Part shown: positions 15,077 through 22,024 of the stretch, in pieces | How the letters are laid out: each line of letters begins with the position of its first letter | Numbering within the stretch: position 1 is the stretch's first letter | Virus record (IMG/VR): IMGVR_UViG_3300026519_000062 | Location: 1 to 24,456 of that record | Source: a virus | DNA length: 24,456 bases | Strand: one strand, 5' to 3' | Program-made: the position numbers and the translations under genes | Notes under the pieces: model-generated | Told to the model about the DNA's origin: nothing | The model's input: only the letters and a program-made list of their open reading frames with translations | Database searches by the model: none

Positions 15077-15580
15077 TCAGCGGCGGGAATGGCGCTTGAT
15101 AAACCCGAACACCACCTTGGCGATCATCACCTCGTCATCGGCGGATATGCCAAGGAAAGGCCGCGCCGGAATGGTGACTGATTTGGCCCCAACCGTGCGT
15201 CCATTAATCGAAAAGATCAAGTGGGTGCCGTTTTTTGGTTTGATCTCAGCGCCGAACTGGTGAACGGCCGCATAGATAACATTGGTGCCAATGGCAACTT
15301 CATCACGTGATGGGCTTGAGGAAATTGAATCCCGCAACCGGCCGCTTTCAGTCAGGATGCGGGAATTCTTTTTGCCGGCCGCATAAAAAGGATTGAGCGT
15401 TTGCCAGGGCGAACCATCCGGTGCGACCTGTGATGTAAATCTCCTTTGGGTGGATCCGACAACGCCGGTGCCAATCGCCGCCATGATCGGCGTGGTGTTT
15501 TTCATCAAGCCCTGCAGGCGGGCAAAATCCCGCCGGACTTCTTTGTCATCAACTCTGATTATAATGGATGCACCGGTCAT
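15077..15580 (-). CDS. G: Virion morphogenesis protein (Mu gpG homologue, tail completion)
   Basis: A 167-residue protein with the full signature of the phage virion morphogenesis family: DGSPWQTLNPFYAAGKK at about 55-71, ILTESGRLRDSISS, VAIGTNVIYAAVHQFGAEI and IPARPFLGISADDE. Mu gpG is a tail-attachment (neck) component found on heads and tails. The ATG at 15580 is preferred on homology (MTGASIIIRVDD). A GTG at 15589 immediately follows a possible small upstream gene. Shine-Dalgarno signals are weak for both, so coupling to upstream translation may matter. Confidence 0.92.
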   Translation of the reverse strand: MTGASIIIRVDDKEVRRDFARLQGLMKNTTPIMAAIGTGVVGSTQRRFTSQVAPDGSPWQTLNPFYAAGKKNSRILTESGRLRDSISSSPSRDEVAIGTNVIYAAVHQFGAEIKPKNGTHLIFSINGRTVGAKSVTIPARPFLGISADDEVMIAKVVFGFIKRHSRR

Positions 15581-15589
15581 GATTGACAC

Positions 15590-15691
15590 TTACTGTAAAA
15601 TATATATGTTATCAAACGGGCGCGCCGAGCCACCGGGTAGCAGAAGTAATTCGGGGATGTCCCGACCCCCCGGCGCGCCTCTACTATTCAT
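15590..15691 (-). CDS. Possible 33-residue small protein between F and G
   Basis: The 97-base gap between F and G contains one open frame: ATG at 15691, only a few bases after the F stop, to TAA at 15592-15590, which abuts the alternative GTG of gene G. The translation is MNSRGAPGGRDIPELLLLPG then a short tail ending NIYILQ. GAG lies 7 bases upstream. It is proline- and glycine-rich and I do not recognise it. It overlaps a strong inverted repeat, so it may equally be chance coding through a structured spacer. Confidence 0.25.
   Translation of the reverse strand: MNSRGAPGGRDIPELLLLPGGSARPFDNIYILQ
15619..15679. repeat. Long inverted repeat in the F-G gap
   Basis: ggcgcgccg (15619-15627) and cggcgcgcc (15671-15679) are perfect inverted copies. 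A second short stem, cgggg-atg-tcccg, lies inside at about 15652-15664. The unit is unlike families 1 and 2 except for the shared ggcgcgcc block. It is flanked by AT-rich sequence (tatatatgtt) on one side, so it may be a transcription or mRNA-processing structure. No clear T-run follows on the minus strand. Confidence 0.5.
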
Positions 15692-15695
15692 AATT

Positions 15696-16775
15696 TTACT
15701 CGACAACCTTTTTAAGGCGGCGCATTTTTTTTATTTTTGACGGCCTGCCTATGTGCAATGTGGTCATAAGCAGTTCGTTAAATCGGGTCACTTTAAATCC
15801 GGCAATATGCCATTTTCCATCCACAAGATACAAAGTGCTCAGCCGCCCACGATCATCGCGAATTAAATCTGCAATCGTTGTTTGGGCCGCGGCCGCATAT
15901 TCCACGGCTGTTAAATTCTTTCGGTGTGAATGATCCAGTATCGTCTGAACACTTAGCCTAACCACCGATTTTTTTTCAAGACCCAGCTCAGCAATAATGT
16001 CATCAGGGACGCTGGCGATCGGCACTGTTGTATTCACCGGCAGTTCACCGGCCAGGGCGCGAATTGCAAATGCTTCCACCTGGTTGATGGTTGCAATCTT
16101 TTGTTCCGGCCTGCCACCCGAAAGCCATCGTTGCCCAGGGTTCCATTCAAAGCCCGGATCCACCCCGCGCGGTATATCGCTTCCCGACTGATCAAAATTT
16201 GGTGCCTTGTCCGGACCATTCTTGCCCTGGCGTTTTAGATCGGCATCAGAGACCGGCGTTACAAAACATCCGCAATGCCAACCATTGGGGGGATAATTTG
16301 TCGACCAGAACGGATCATTATAGCGATAGGTATCACCATCCCAGGCAAGATGTTGCTTGCGCGGATGATTTGAACCTGAATGATTATATTGCCAGAATGG
16401 AAACGCTTGCAGGGTTTCAGGCTTGGTCAGCTCATAATAACGACCGGCCGCATGGGCAGAGCGCAAATTGGTTTCAAATATAATGCGGGTGCGCCAGTTT
16501 CGACCGCCCTTATATTCCCAGCCGTGTTTTTCAACGATGGCGTCGAAGCCTTTGCGAAACTCTTCCAGTGTGGTGCCCTGTTCAAGCGCCTTTTCAATCT
16601 CCTTCCTGAAATCAGCGACGATTGCATCGCTTGCAGCACCGGCCACCATGAATGAATGGGCATGGGCCGCCGCATAGACCTGTCGCCAATGGGTTGTCGG
16701 CACATTAATTTTCTGTCTGAGAAACGAAATCGCCGCCTCAGGGGGTAAATCAAGAGCTTTGGCCTCAACGCCCAT
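15696..16775 (-). CDS. F: Minor head protein (Mu gpF homologue) with C-terminal PBECR-like domain
   Basis: A 359-residue protein. Residues about 55-175 form the Mu F-type head morphogenesis domain, with WRTRIIFETNLRSAHAAGRY at 94-113 and the signature PPNGWHCGCFVTP at 162-174. After a linker, residues about 270-345 (LSVQTILDHSHRKNLTAVEY, then GKWHIAGFKVTRF and ELLMTTLHIGRPS) resemble the Phage-Barnase-EndoU-ColicinE5/D-RelE (PBECR) nuclease-like domains reported at the ends of Mu F proteins. The ATG at 16775 is preferred. A TTG at 16793 is possible. A 280-base repeat-containing gap separates it from the portal gene, where compact phages usually have an overlap. Confidence 0.9.
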   Translation of the reverse strand: MGVEAKALDLPPEAAISFLRQKINVPTTHWRQVYAAAHAHSFMVAGAASDAIVADFRKEIEKALEQGTTLEEFRKGFDAIVEKHGWEYKGGRNWRTRIIFETNLRSAHAAGRYYELTKPETLQAFPFWQYNHSGSNHPRKQHLAWDGDTYRYNDPFWSTNYPPNGWHCGCFVTPVSDADLKRQGKNGPDKAPNFDQSGSDIPRGVDPGFEWNPGQRWLSGGRPEQKIATINQVEAFAIRALAGELPVNTTVPIASVPDDIIAELGLEKKSVVRLSVQTILDHSHRKNLTAVEYAAAAQTTIADLIRDDRGRLSTLYLVDGKWHIAGFKVTRFNELLMTTLHIGRPSKIKKMRRLKKVVE

Positions 16776-16950
16776 GTCTAAACAACCCCACAATCAAATT
16801 TGAAAGGGTCTTTAAAGGGGTACATTCGTTTTTTGGCGACGCTCGCGTGGTTCGCAACGCAAACTTGTGCGAACGCGCCTGTACGGGGCTTAAAATCGAT
16901 TTGCGATCTGTCCGGTTCATTGGTTTAATTCGCCTTTTAATGGTGTCCGC
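16776..16950. other. Non-coding part of the portal-F gap
   Basis: This 175-base stretch lies between repeat copy G and the F gene. It has a hairpin gttcgca / tgcgaac (16850-16856 and 16868-16874) extended by cgcg/gcgc, close to a tttttt run at 16829-16834. I see no convincing promoter. One 51-codon open frame crosses it on the minus strand but has no ribosome-binding site. It may be a further, unrelated repeat unit. Confidence 0.4.
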
Positions 16951-17055
16951 TTCGCCATCCGGCGAACCGCCCGGCCAGGAGCAGCCGGAGCGAAGAGCGA
17001 CCGTGGCTTATGCCACGCCCTCGCGGAGCGTTTGGCGAAGCCATTCGCGTGAGCG
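16951..17055. repeat. Chimeric mosaic element, copy G (family 1 start joined to family 2 end)
   Basis: It opens with the family 1 hairpin ttcgcc-atcc-ggcgaa and part of its linker, then changes to the second half of family 2: gcgaagagcgaccgtggc, the invariant gtggc-ttat-gccac, gccctcgcggagcg, hairpin tggc-gaa-gcca and the terminal cgcgtgagcg. The terminal block ends at 17055, the base next to the portal stop codon (17056-17058). The hybrid order shows that parts of the two families recombine. Confidence 0.8.
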
Positions 17056-18741
17056 TTAATCACTATGAACCCCGCCATTATTTAATCCGCCGTCGTCTTC
17101 GACTTCCCCGGAACCCCCGCCTATATCATCGATCAGCGAAGCCTGACCGGCCAGATGCGCAAGCGCCATACCCCTTGCCATCGCGTCTGAAAGCTCATCG
17201 CCTGGCAGATTTAACGCGGTCAACCGATTGGCAGCATCGTGCAAATCAGTGGCGGCCATTAATTCCTTGCGCACTCTTTCAGTCAGCCCGCCCAGCGCGC
17301 CAGCCGCGTCTTGCTGTAACTGAACGGATAGCTGGTCAATGCTCTGTTCAACCGGCTGGCGAGCCTGACGTGATGAAAGCAGCTTGGCAAAATTAAGTTT
17401 CGGTGTTGGCTTTTTCAATTTTGGCGGGGGTTCCGGGGAAGGGTTCGAAGAACCCGACGGCGGATCAGAAACGTCAACCCTGCCGCCAACCAGTTCGGCC
17501 CCTTCTTGCGGATCTGGAATGCCAAGCCTCGAGCGCATCCAGGTTGCTTCGGCGGTCAATCCTTGCGGGCCGAGTTTTTCAAATGCTTCTGCGAATTCAC
17601 CAAGAGCAACTTCATCGGGTCGCCCGATATGAACCTTTGGATAATAGTCCTGCGGCCCGAAGTTGAATGCCACCATATTAGGGACAACCTGTTGGTTGAT
17701 AGATGCTGATGTTAGAATGGCATCGGCGCGCTCAATATCTTCCTGTACTTCACGGTGAACATTGGCCTGGGCTTGCGATGATCCGTCTTCCGTGGTCATG
17801 GTCTGGCCGACAACCAGTTTTGAGACTTCCTTGTTTAGAAAACCTGCGCGCCTTTCATAAAGGTCTGTAGATGTACCCTTTGCCGCGACCTCTTCGAATT
17901 CAATCAGCATCGATGTCGGAATGATTGCGGCACAGTCGCCGGCAATATTGGAGACGGCCCGCCATAAAACATCCTTTTCCTCTTCGGTGGCCTTTGGCCC
18001 GTATTTGCCAACGCGGATTGGTGCGCCAAAATTCTGGGCAAACATGGCCCAGTCATTAAGAGTGAATGATTTATACATCCATGCCCAGGATGCAACGCGT
18101 GCAATGCCTGCTCTTATTGTCAGACCGGATTTGGCCTTGTGACGATGGACAACAAATTTGTGTGGAATGAGTGGCTCACCGTCAACGCCTTCGCGCAATA
18201 ATACGGTCTCACCATCGTTGCGGTCAAAGGTGAACCAGCGTTGTGGGCGATAGATGAATTCGCCTGGGCAAAGGTGGCCGCCGTGAACCCGCCAGTCAAT
18301 TTCCATGACCGACATACCCTTGCCGATCGCATCCAGCATATCGAACATGCCGGCCTGCAACACCCCGTCATCAATCCATGAGCGAACAAAATCGGCATGT
18401 TTTTTGTGCTCGGCACTATCAGATGCAGGCTTGACGGTAATTGGCAACTGGGAAACCGAACGCTTGCGGGTGGATATCACACTCAAATAATGCGGGTCGC
18501 GCTCTTCAATGTCTTCAGCCAGTTCAAAATAATTAAGCGGTTCACCATTCGCCGCCTCGCGGTGAATATTGGCCAGCCGCCGCGGTGTCATGCCATCGGC
18601 AGGATGACCGGAAATTACCGGCCGCACGCCGCCAATGGTTGGCGCGGCGTGGTGGTTTTCCAGTTCTTTCTTTTTCACCAGCATGCCAAGCGCATCACGC
18701 AGGCCGGTGGTGAACTTTGCCAGGCTTGTTGTTCTAGCCAT
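17056..18741 (-). CDS. Portal protein (Mu gp29 homologue, DUF935) carrying two repeat-encoded segments
   Basis: A 561-residue portal, the dodecameric ring for DNA entry and tail attachment. Family signatures include MTPRRLANIHREAANGEPLN at about 50-69, ELAEDIEERDPHYLSVISTR, the GMSVMEIDW segment, and TLNDWAMFAQNFGAPIRVGK. Residues about 426-440 (PPSGSSNPSPEPPPK) and 541-553 (GGGSGEVEDDGG) are encoded by the same family 1 unit in opposite orientations. The first lies in the linker before the C-terminal helical domain and the second at the C-terminus. The ATG at 18741 has GAGG 8 bases upstream and overlaps the terminase by 8 bases. The frame is intact. Confidence 0.93.
   Translation of the reverse strand: MARTTSLAKFTTGLRDALGMLVKKKELENHHAAPTIGGVRPVISGHPADGMTPRRLANIHREAANGEPLNYFELAEDIEERDPHYLSVISTRKRSVSQLPITVKPASDSAEHKKHADFVRSWIDDGVLQAGMFDMLDAIGKGMSVMEIDWRVHGGHLCPGEFIYRPQRWFTFDRNDGETVLLREGVDGEPLIPHKFVVHRHKAKSGLTIRAGIARVASWAWMYKSFTLNDWAMFAQNFGAPIRVGKYGPKATEEEKDVLWRAVSNIAGDCAAIIPTSMLIEFEEVAAKGTSTDLYERRAGFLNKEVSKLVVGQTMTTEDGSSQAQANVHREVQEDIERADAILTSASINQQVVPNMVAFNFGPQDYYPKVHIGRPDEVALGEFAEAFEKLGPQGLTAEATWMRSRLGIPDPQEGAELVGGRVDVSDPPSGSSNPSPEPPPKLKKPTPKLNFAKLLSSRQARQPVEQSIDQLSVQLQQDAAGALGGLTERVRKELMAATDLHDAANRLTALNLPGDELSDAMARGMALAHLAGQASLIDDIGGGSGEVEDDGGLNNGGVHSD
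17085..17121. repeat. Family 1 hp3 unit inside the 3' end of the portal gene (- orientation)
   Basis: atccgccgtc, then hairpin gtc-ttc-gac, then ttccccggaacccccgcc. It encodes the GGGSGE..DDGG tail of the portal. The flanks match those of copies D and E exactly, while the stem differs. Confidence 0.85.
17423..17465. repeat. Family 1 hp3 unit inside the portal gene (+ orientation)
   Basis: ggcgggggttccggggaa, then hairpin gggttc-gaa-gaaccc, then gacggcggat. It encodes the proline/serine linker at about residues 426-440 of the portal. Together with 17085-17121 it forms an inverted pair enclosing about 300 bases, which encode the portal C-terminal domain. Confidence 0.85.
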
Positions 18742-20380
18742 TTAGTTGACCTCTCAAATTGGCACCGCCCAATCGACGTTGTGGGGTTAATCGTTCATGG
18801 CGTTGGCTGCGCTCTTCGCTACCGGCCCGCGCGCTCTCATATTCATATTCAATAATTTGCTGGCGTGATGCGAACCAGGCGAGCATGCCGGCAATGGCGC
18901 TGTCGCCATGGCGATCAAGCCCGTCTGCGCCTTTGTAACGGGCATCGTCCGGCACTTTGATGATCCCGTTGACATAGGCCAGTGCCTGGTGATCCCGAAT
19001 TATGTCATCGTCAGCCGGTAGCCTGACTGTCTCGTCAGCAAAGGCCTCGGTATAGGCTGGCCCGTTTTCCTGGTACCAGCCGACAGAGAGTTTGACTTCG
19101 ACAATACTGTCACCAAATTCCAATGCTGCGGCTTCGGCAACATAGGCACCGTTGCCGGTCGCATCCAACGCTCCGCCGCCCATGCGTGGCATCCGGTCAA
19201 CACAATAAAATATCGTGTCGCGCTGTTGATCAAACGGCACATTGCGCATTTCCAGAATAAGCACACAGCGGCGAATATTGTCCTGGCCGATTTCAAAAAT
19301 CAGCAATACCGATGCATCGCCGGTACGGGCAAAGTCAGATCCGAATACATGGGTGTGTTTGGGATCAAGCGCCTTTAAATACGGCTTTAAATTATATTGA
19401 CACCAATCGCGCTGCGCCGCCTCGCGAATTTCCTTGTCGTAGGATTTGAACGCATCGGATAATCTCCAGCGCACAACCGGAATACCCTTGCGGGTGATGC
19501 GCTCGATCTCGACACGGGTAAGTGCTGCACCTTCGCTGTCGGCCGGTATGGCATCCAACTCCTGCTTCATCGCAGCATCGCGGCTACCGTAGGATTTGCG
19601 GATTTTCAATTCCCAGTCGCGCTCGGCCTCTTTCGACCAGACCAAACCTTTGATCGGGCAAACGCGTTTATAAAGACCATTATCCACGGCCAATTGAAAC
19701 GGGATGTGATGAACCTTGAAATTATTTTTGCCGGCGCGGGCTTCAGTGATCAGCTCATTAAAGGCATTTAAAATTCCGTTATGTGTCGAGATCACCCGCA
19801 CTTTACCGCCCCAGATCAACAGGGCGTTCACCGCATCAATCACCTCACGCACATCGCGGTGGTATGCAGCCTCATCGATAACCACAACACCTTGTAGACC
19901 TCGAATATTGGCAGGATTTGAAGACAAAGCTTCCACACGAAAGCCGGATGCGAATGTTACACGATAGGCCGATATGTATTTTGTTGAGCCGTCTTTTTGC
20001 TCATCAGCAAACAAAAAATCTTCAATCTCGACCAGCTCCTTGGCAACGACCCTGGCAAAGTGCGCCACATAGCCAATGAACTCCCGTCCCTTGTCTTTGG
20101 TATCACCAATATAAAAGACATTATCACCACCAGCCGAGCGTTTGGCCGCGGCGATCAGTGTATCACCGAGAGCTTCGGCAAAGGTTATGCCGGTACGACG
20201 GCCTTTTTCTGCAATCTTCAGATCAGATTGATCGGCAAGCCAATCGGCCTGGTGTTTCATCAATATGCCATCGGCAAGCGGATCGAGATCGTCGGGGATC
20301 TCACTGCCACGCAACAGTTCTTCCGGCAATGCATCCAGATCGCGAGGTATTACCGGCGTTTCGTTTTCTCTCACGCTCAT
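18734..20380 (-). CDS. Terminase large subunit (Mu gp28 homologue)
   Basis: A 548-residue packaging motor with ATPase and nuclease domains. Visible motifs are a Walker A-like KGRRTGIT (59-66), Walker B VVVIDEA (165-171) followed by AYH, and a coupling motif VISTHNG (196-202). The nuclease acidic residues are GSDFARTGD (Asp349), ALDATGNG (Asp406) and HGDSAIAG (Asp493). It cuts and packages Mu DNA with flanking host DNA by headful (family knowledge). The start ATG overlaps the small terminase stop (ATGA), with GAGGGA upstream, and the end overlaps the portal. Its first codons read cgtgagagaaaa, like the boundary sequence next to family 2 repeats. Confidence 0.95.
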   Translation of the reverse strand: MSVRENETPVIPRDLDALPEELLRGSEIPDDLDPLADGILMKHQADWLADQSDLKIAEKGRRTGITFAEALGDTLIAAAKRSAGGDNVFYIGDTKDKGREFIGYVAHFARVVAKELVEIEDFLFADEQKDGSTKYISAYRVTFASGFRVEALSSNPANIRGLQGVVVIDEAAYHRDVREVIDAVNALLIWGGKVRVISTHNGILNAFNELITEARAGKNNFKVHHIPFQLAVDNGLYKRVCPIKGLVWSKEAERDWELKIRKSYGSRDAAMKQELDAIPADSEGAALTRVEIERITRKGIPVVRWRLSDAFKSYDKEIREAAQRDWCQYNLKPYLKALDPKHTHVFGSDFARTGDASVLLIFEIGQDNIRRCVLILEMRNVPFDQQRDTIFYCVDRMPRMGGGALDATGNGAYVAEAAALEFGDSIVEVKLSVGWYQENGPAYTEAFADETVRLPADDDIIRDHQALAYVNGIIKVPDDARYKGADGLDRHGDSAIAGMLAWFASRQQIIEYEYESARAGSEERSQRHERLTPQRRLGGANLRGQLNG

Positions 20381-20955
20381 TTATCCCTCGGCTTCACACC
20401 CAGAAATTCAGTCTTGAGCTGTTCAATGCGTTGTTTGGAAAGACCCGCCTCAACACTAACTTTGTCAATCACTTCATCGACTTTACCTTCAATCATAGCT
20501 TCCAGTTTGGCGCGGCGATCACTGGACATTTTTTCAGCAGCCACGGCTGACTTGAGCGCGCCGGCCAATTCCATGGCCTGCTTGGGTGAAAAACCAGCCT
20601 CGCCGCCTTTGTCCAGCAATTCGGAAATCAATGTCTTGATCATTTCCGCAAGCGTGATGGTGATATCGTCACTTTGACCAGGCTCCATCCTATCCGTCAG
20701 CACGGCGGCAATTTCGCGGGTCTGGCTGGATCGGCGCAACATATCGGCCAGGCGAATTGAATAGCGATTGAAAGCGGAACTTGAAACCGGGTCAATGCCA
20801 AGCATTGCCAGCTTTTCATTGAATTCGCTGCAAATCTGGATTTGTGTCAGGTTTTGCTCACGCAATTCAAAAGCGGCCCACTGAACCGCCTCATCGGCCT
20901 CAGCCGGCAACATATCAATTTTGGAAAGGCGACCACGGCCTCTTCTTTTACTCAC
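20377..20955 (-). CDS. Small terminase-like protein (Mu gp27 homologue, DUF3486)
   Basis: A 192-residue protein of the DUF3486 family. It opens with a basic RRGRGRLSKIDMLPAEADEA, then helix-turn-helix-like segments (LTQIQICSEFNEKLAMLGID, SSSAFNRYSIRLADML) for DNA recognition, and a helical C-terminal oligomerisation region. It sits directly before the large terminase and overlaps it by 4 bases, so it is taken as the DNA-recognising packaging subunit. The GTG start (20955) has AGGA 6 bases upstream. Both the start codon and the ribosome-binding site lie within the end of repeat copy H. Confidence 0.9.
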   Translation of the reverse strand: MSKRRGRGRLSKIDMLPAEADEAVQWAAFELREQNLTQIQICSEFNEKLAMLGIDPVSSSAFNRYSIRLADMLRRSSQTREIAAVLTDRMEPGQSDDITITLAEMIKTLISELLDKGGEAGFSPKQAMELAGALKSAVAAEKMSSDRRAKLEAMIEGKVDEVIDKVSVEAGLSKQRIEQLKTEFLGVKPRDK

Positions 20956-21021
20956 GACTGATCCTCGCTTTGCTCGGGTCTGTGTTGCGCGCCAGAATGC
21001 TGGCGGTTCGATCTTCGCTCA
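20951..21021. repeat. Family 2 repeat, copy H (first half)
   Basis: It opens ctcacgactg at the start codon of the small terminase gene and contains the hairpin gccag-aatg-ctggc preceded by gcgc and followed by ggttcg, as in copies A, C and J. The outer hairpin, ctcgctttgctcggg, is degenerate. It occupies most of the 80-base gap between the gp26-like and small terminase genes. Confidence 0.75.
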
Positions 21022-21035
21022 CTGTCCAATGCATA

Positions 21036-21335
21036 TTATTGCTCCGGTGACGGGCGCGTGATGCCTTCAATGACGATGCGGCGCTTGACGTGATCGAGAC
21101 CGGAATTGGTAATAACGGCAATCATCACCGTGCCAGCCAGCCTCGTCGTGACCGCATCGACAGCGGCCATCGCCTTGAATTGGTTTCGAACCCAATCGCG
21201 TGTTTCGTCAATGCCGAAGGTTTCAAGCAAGGCTTGGGCGAGTGCTTCATTGAGCGAGTATGAATTTTCTTCAGCCAATGCTCTCAGAATGATCAAACGT
21301 GCGTCTTCGGTACGGCGTTTTTTGTAATCGCTCAT
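21036..21335 (-). CDS. Mu gp26-like small protein (winged-helix-like, VpaChn25_0724 family)
   Basis: A 99-residue protein with ARLIILRALAEENSYSLNEA (12-31), ALLETFGIDETRDWVRNQF and TVMIAVITNSGLDHVKRRIVIEG, a pattern matching the small gp26-type protein that precedes DUF3486 in Mu-like phages. The helices and short strands look like an ArsR-type winged helix, but the role is unknown. The ATG overlaps the DUF2730 stop (ATGA), and AAGGA lies 7 bases upstream. Confidence 0.8.
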   Translation of the reverse strand: MSDYKKRRTEDARLIILRALAEENSYSLNEALAQALLETFGIDETRDWVRNQFKAMAAVDAVTTRLAGTVMIAVITNSGLDHVKRRIVIEGITRPSPEQ

Positions 21336-21691
21336 TTGGTATTCCTTTCCAGCAAAACCACTTCCATGCGGTTGACGGTTGAGCGGGTGCCCTTCATCGC
21401 CTCGGTCATGGTTTTCATATCACCAGCCAATCTCTCCATGGCAATTTCCAATTGGTGCTGGCCTTCCTTGGTTGGCAAGTGCTGCAATTCGCCTTCAACC
21501 TTGGCAAGCCTGCTCTCGGCTTTATCCTGGCGCTCATCCATTTTGGCGAGCGCGTTGCTGTACTTTTCCTCAAGTTTTGTCAGCGCGATTTCATTGTGGC
21601 GTGATCTGGATGTTAGCCAGGAATAAACAGTCGTGCCAAGCGCTATGACGATTGCTATCAAGCTGAAATAATCTTTAAAAACATCAACCAT
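21332..21691 (-). CDS. DUF2730 membrane-anchored coiled-coil protein (Mu gp25-like)
   Basis: A 119-residue protein with one N-terminal membrane segment (about 8-27, YFSLIAIVIALGTTVYSWL) followed by a long charged coiled coil (ALTKLEEKYSNALAKMDERQ and onward) with heptad-like L/M spacing. This is the DUF2730 layout found between lysis and packaging genes in Mu-like phages. A link to lysis, such as an inner-membrane spanin-like function, is possible but unproven. The start has AGAGAA just upstream. Confidence 0.82.
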   Translation of the reverse strand: MVDVFKDYFSLIAIVIALGTTVYSWLTSRSRHNEIALTKLEEKYSNALAKMDERQDKAESRLAKVEGELQHLPTKEGQHQLEIAMERLAGDMKTMTEAMKGTRSTVNRMEVVLLERNTK

Positions 21692-21700
21692 TATTCTCTT

Positions 21701-22024
21701 TCATCTTCTCTTCTCTTCGCTCAACCATCCGGTTGACCGCCCGTTCACAGGCTGGCATCCCGTGCCGGGATTTGCCTTGCCACGGATGGGGCGCTCACGC
21801 GCTGTTTGGCAATGGATGCATCTTTGGGCGAAGGGTGCGGCCTGCAGGCGGGCCGGTGAAATCGGTTCGTCGCAGTCGGTACATTCTCTAGGCCCCGGCT
21901 TGCCGCTGACAAGCCACGCCTCTTGTCCCACCCCGGCAACTTTACGGCAGATTGCATCAATACCGGCATTACGCTCGGCTTCGGCGCGCTGATCGGCCAG
22001 CTCTCGATCCTGTTCACTTAGCAT
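21701..22024 (-). CDS. DksA/TraR-type C4 zinc-finger protein with repeat-encoded C-terminal tail
   Basis: A 107-residue protein with Cys48-x2-Cys51 and Cys69-x2-Cys72 (ECTDCDEPISPARL then QRCIHCQ), the single zinc finger of DksA/TraR family phage proteins. These can bind RNA polymerase in the secondary channel (family knowledge). The acidic coiled-coil tip of full DksA is short or absent here. Residues about 77-107 (reading CQPVNGRSTGWLSE) are encoded by family 1 copy I, and such proteins normally end shortly after the second cysteine pair, so the tail appears to be added. The start overlaps the holin stop (TGATG). Confidence 0.88.
   Translation of the reverse strand: MLSEQDRELADQRAEAERNAGIDAICRKVAGVGQEAWLVSGKPGPRECTDCDEPISPARLQAAPFAQRCIHCQTARERPIRGKANPGTGCQPVNGRSTGWLSEEKRR
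21722..21790. repeat. Family 1 repeat, copy I (first half, + orientation), inside the zinc-finger gene
   Basis: Hairpins caacc-atcc-ggttg (21722-21735) and atcccg-tgc-cgggat (21757-21771) are joined by gcccgttcacaggctggc and followed by ttgccttgccacgg. It encodes the last 25-30 residues of the zinc-finger protein and ends just before the DUF2730 start region. Confidence 0.82.

Noticed and set aside
15619-15679. Intrinsic terminator between F and G
   Set aside because: The inverted repeat is strong but has no following T-run in the direction of transcription, and the operon clearly continues.
16765-16920. A 51-codon open frame on the minus strand in the portal-F gap (MNRTDRKSILSP...)
   Set aside because: No ribosome-binding site, biased basic composition, overlap with a hairpin and with the start of F. 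It looks like chance coding through a spacer or another repeat.
17122-17422. Shufflon-like inversion of the portal C-terminus between the two inverted repeats
   Set aside because: The opposite strand of this segment does not give a continuous reading frame joined to the portal, so a functional alternative C-terminus is unlikely. The repeats are also short.
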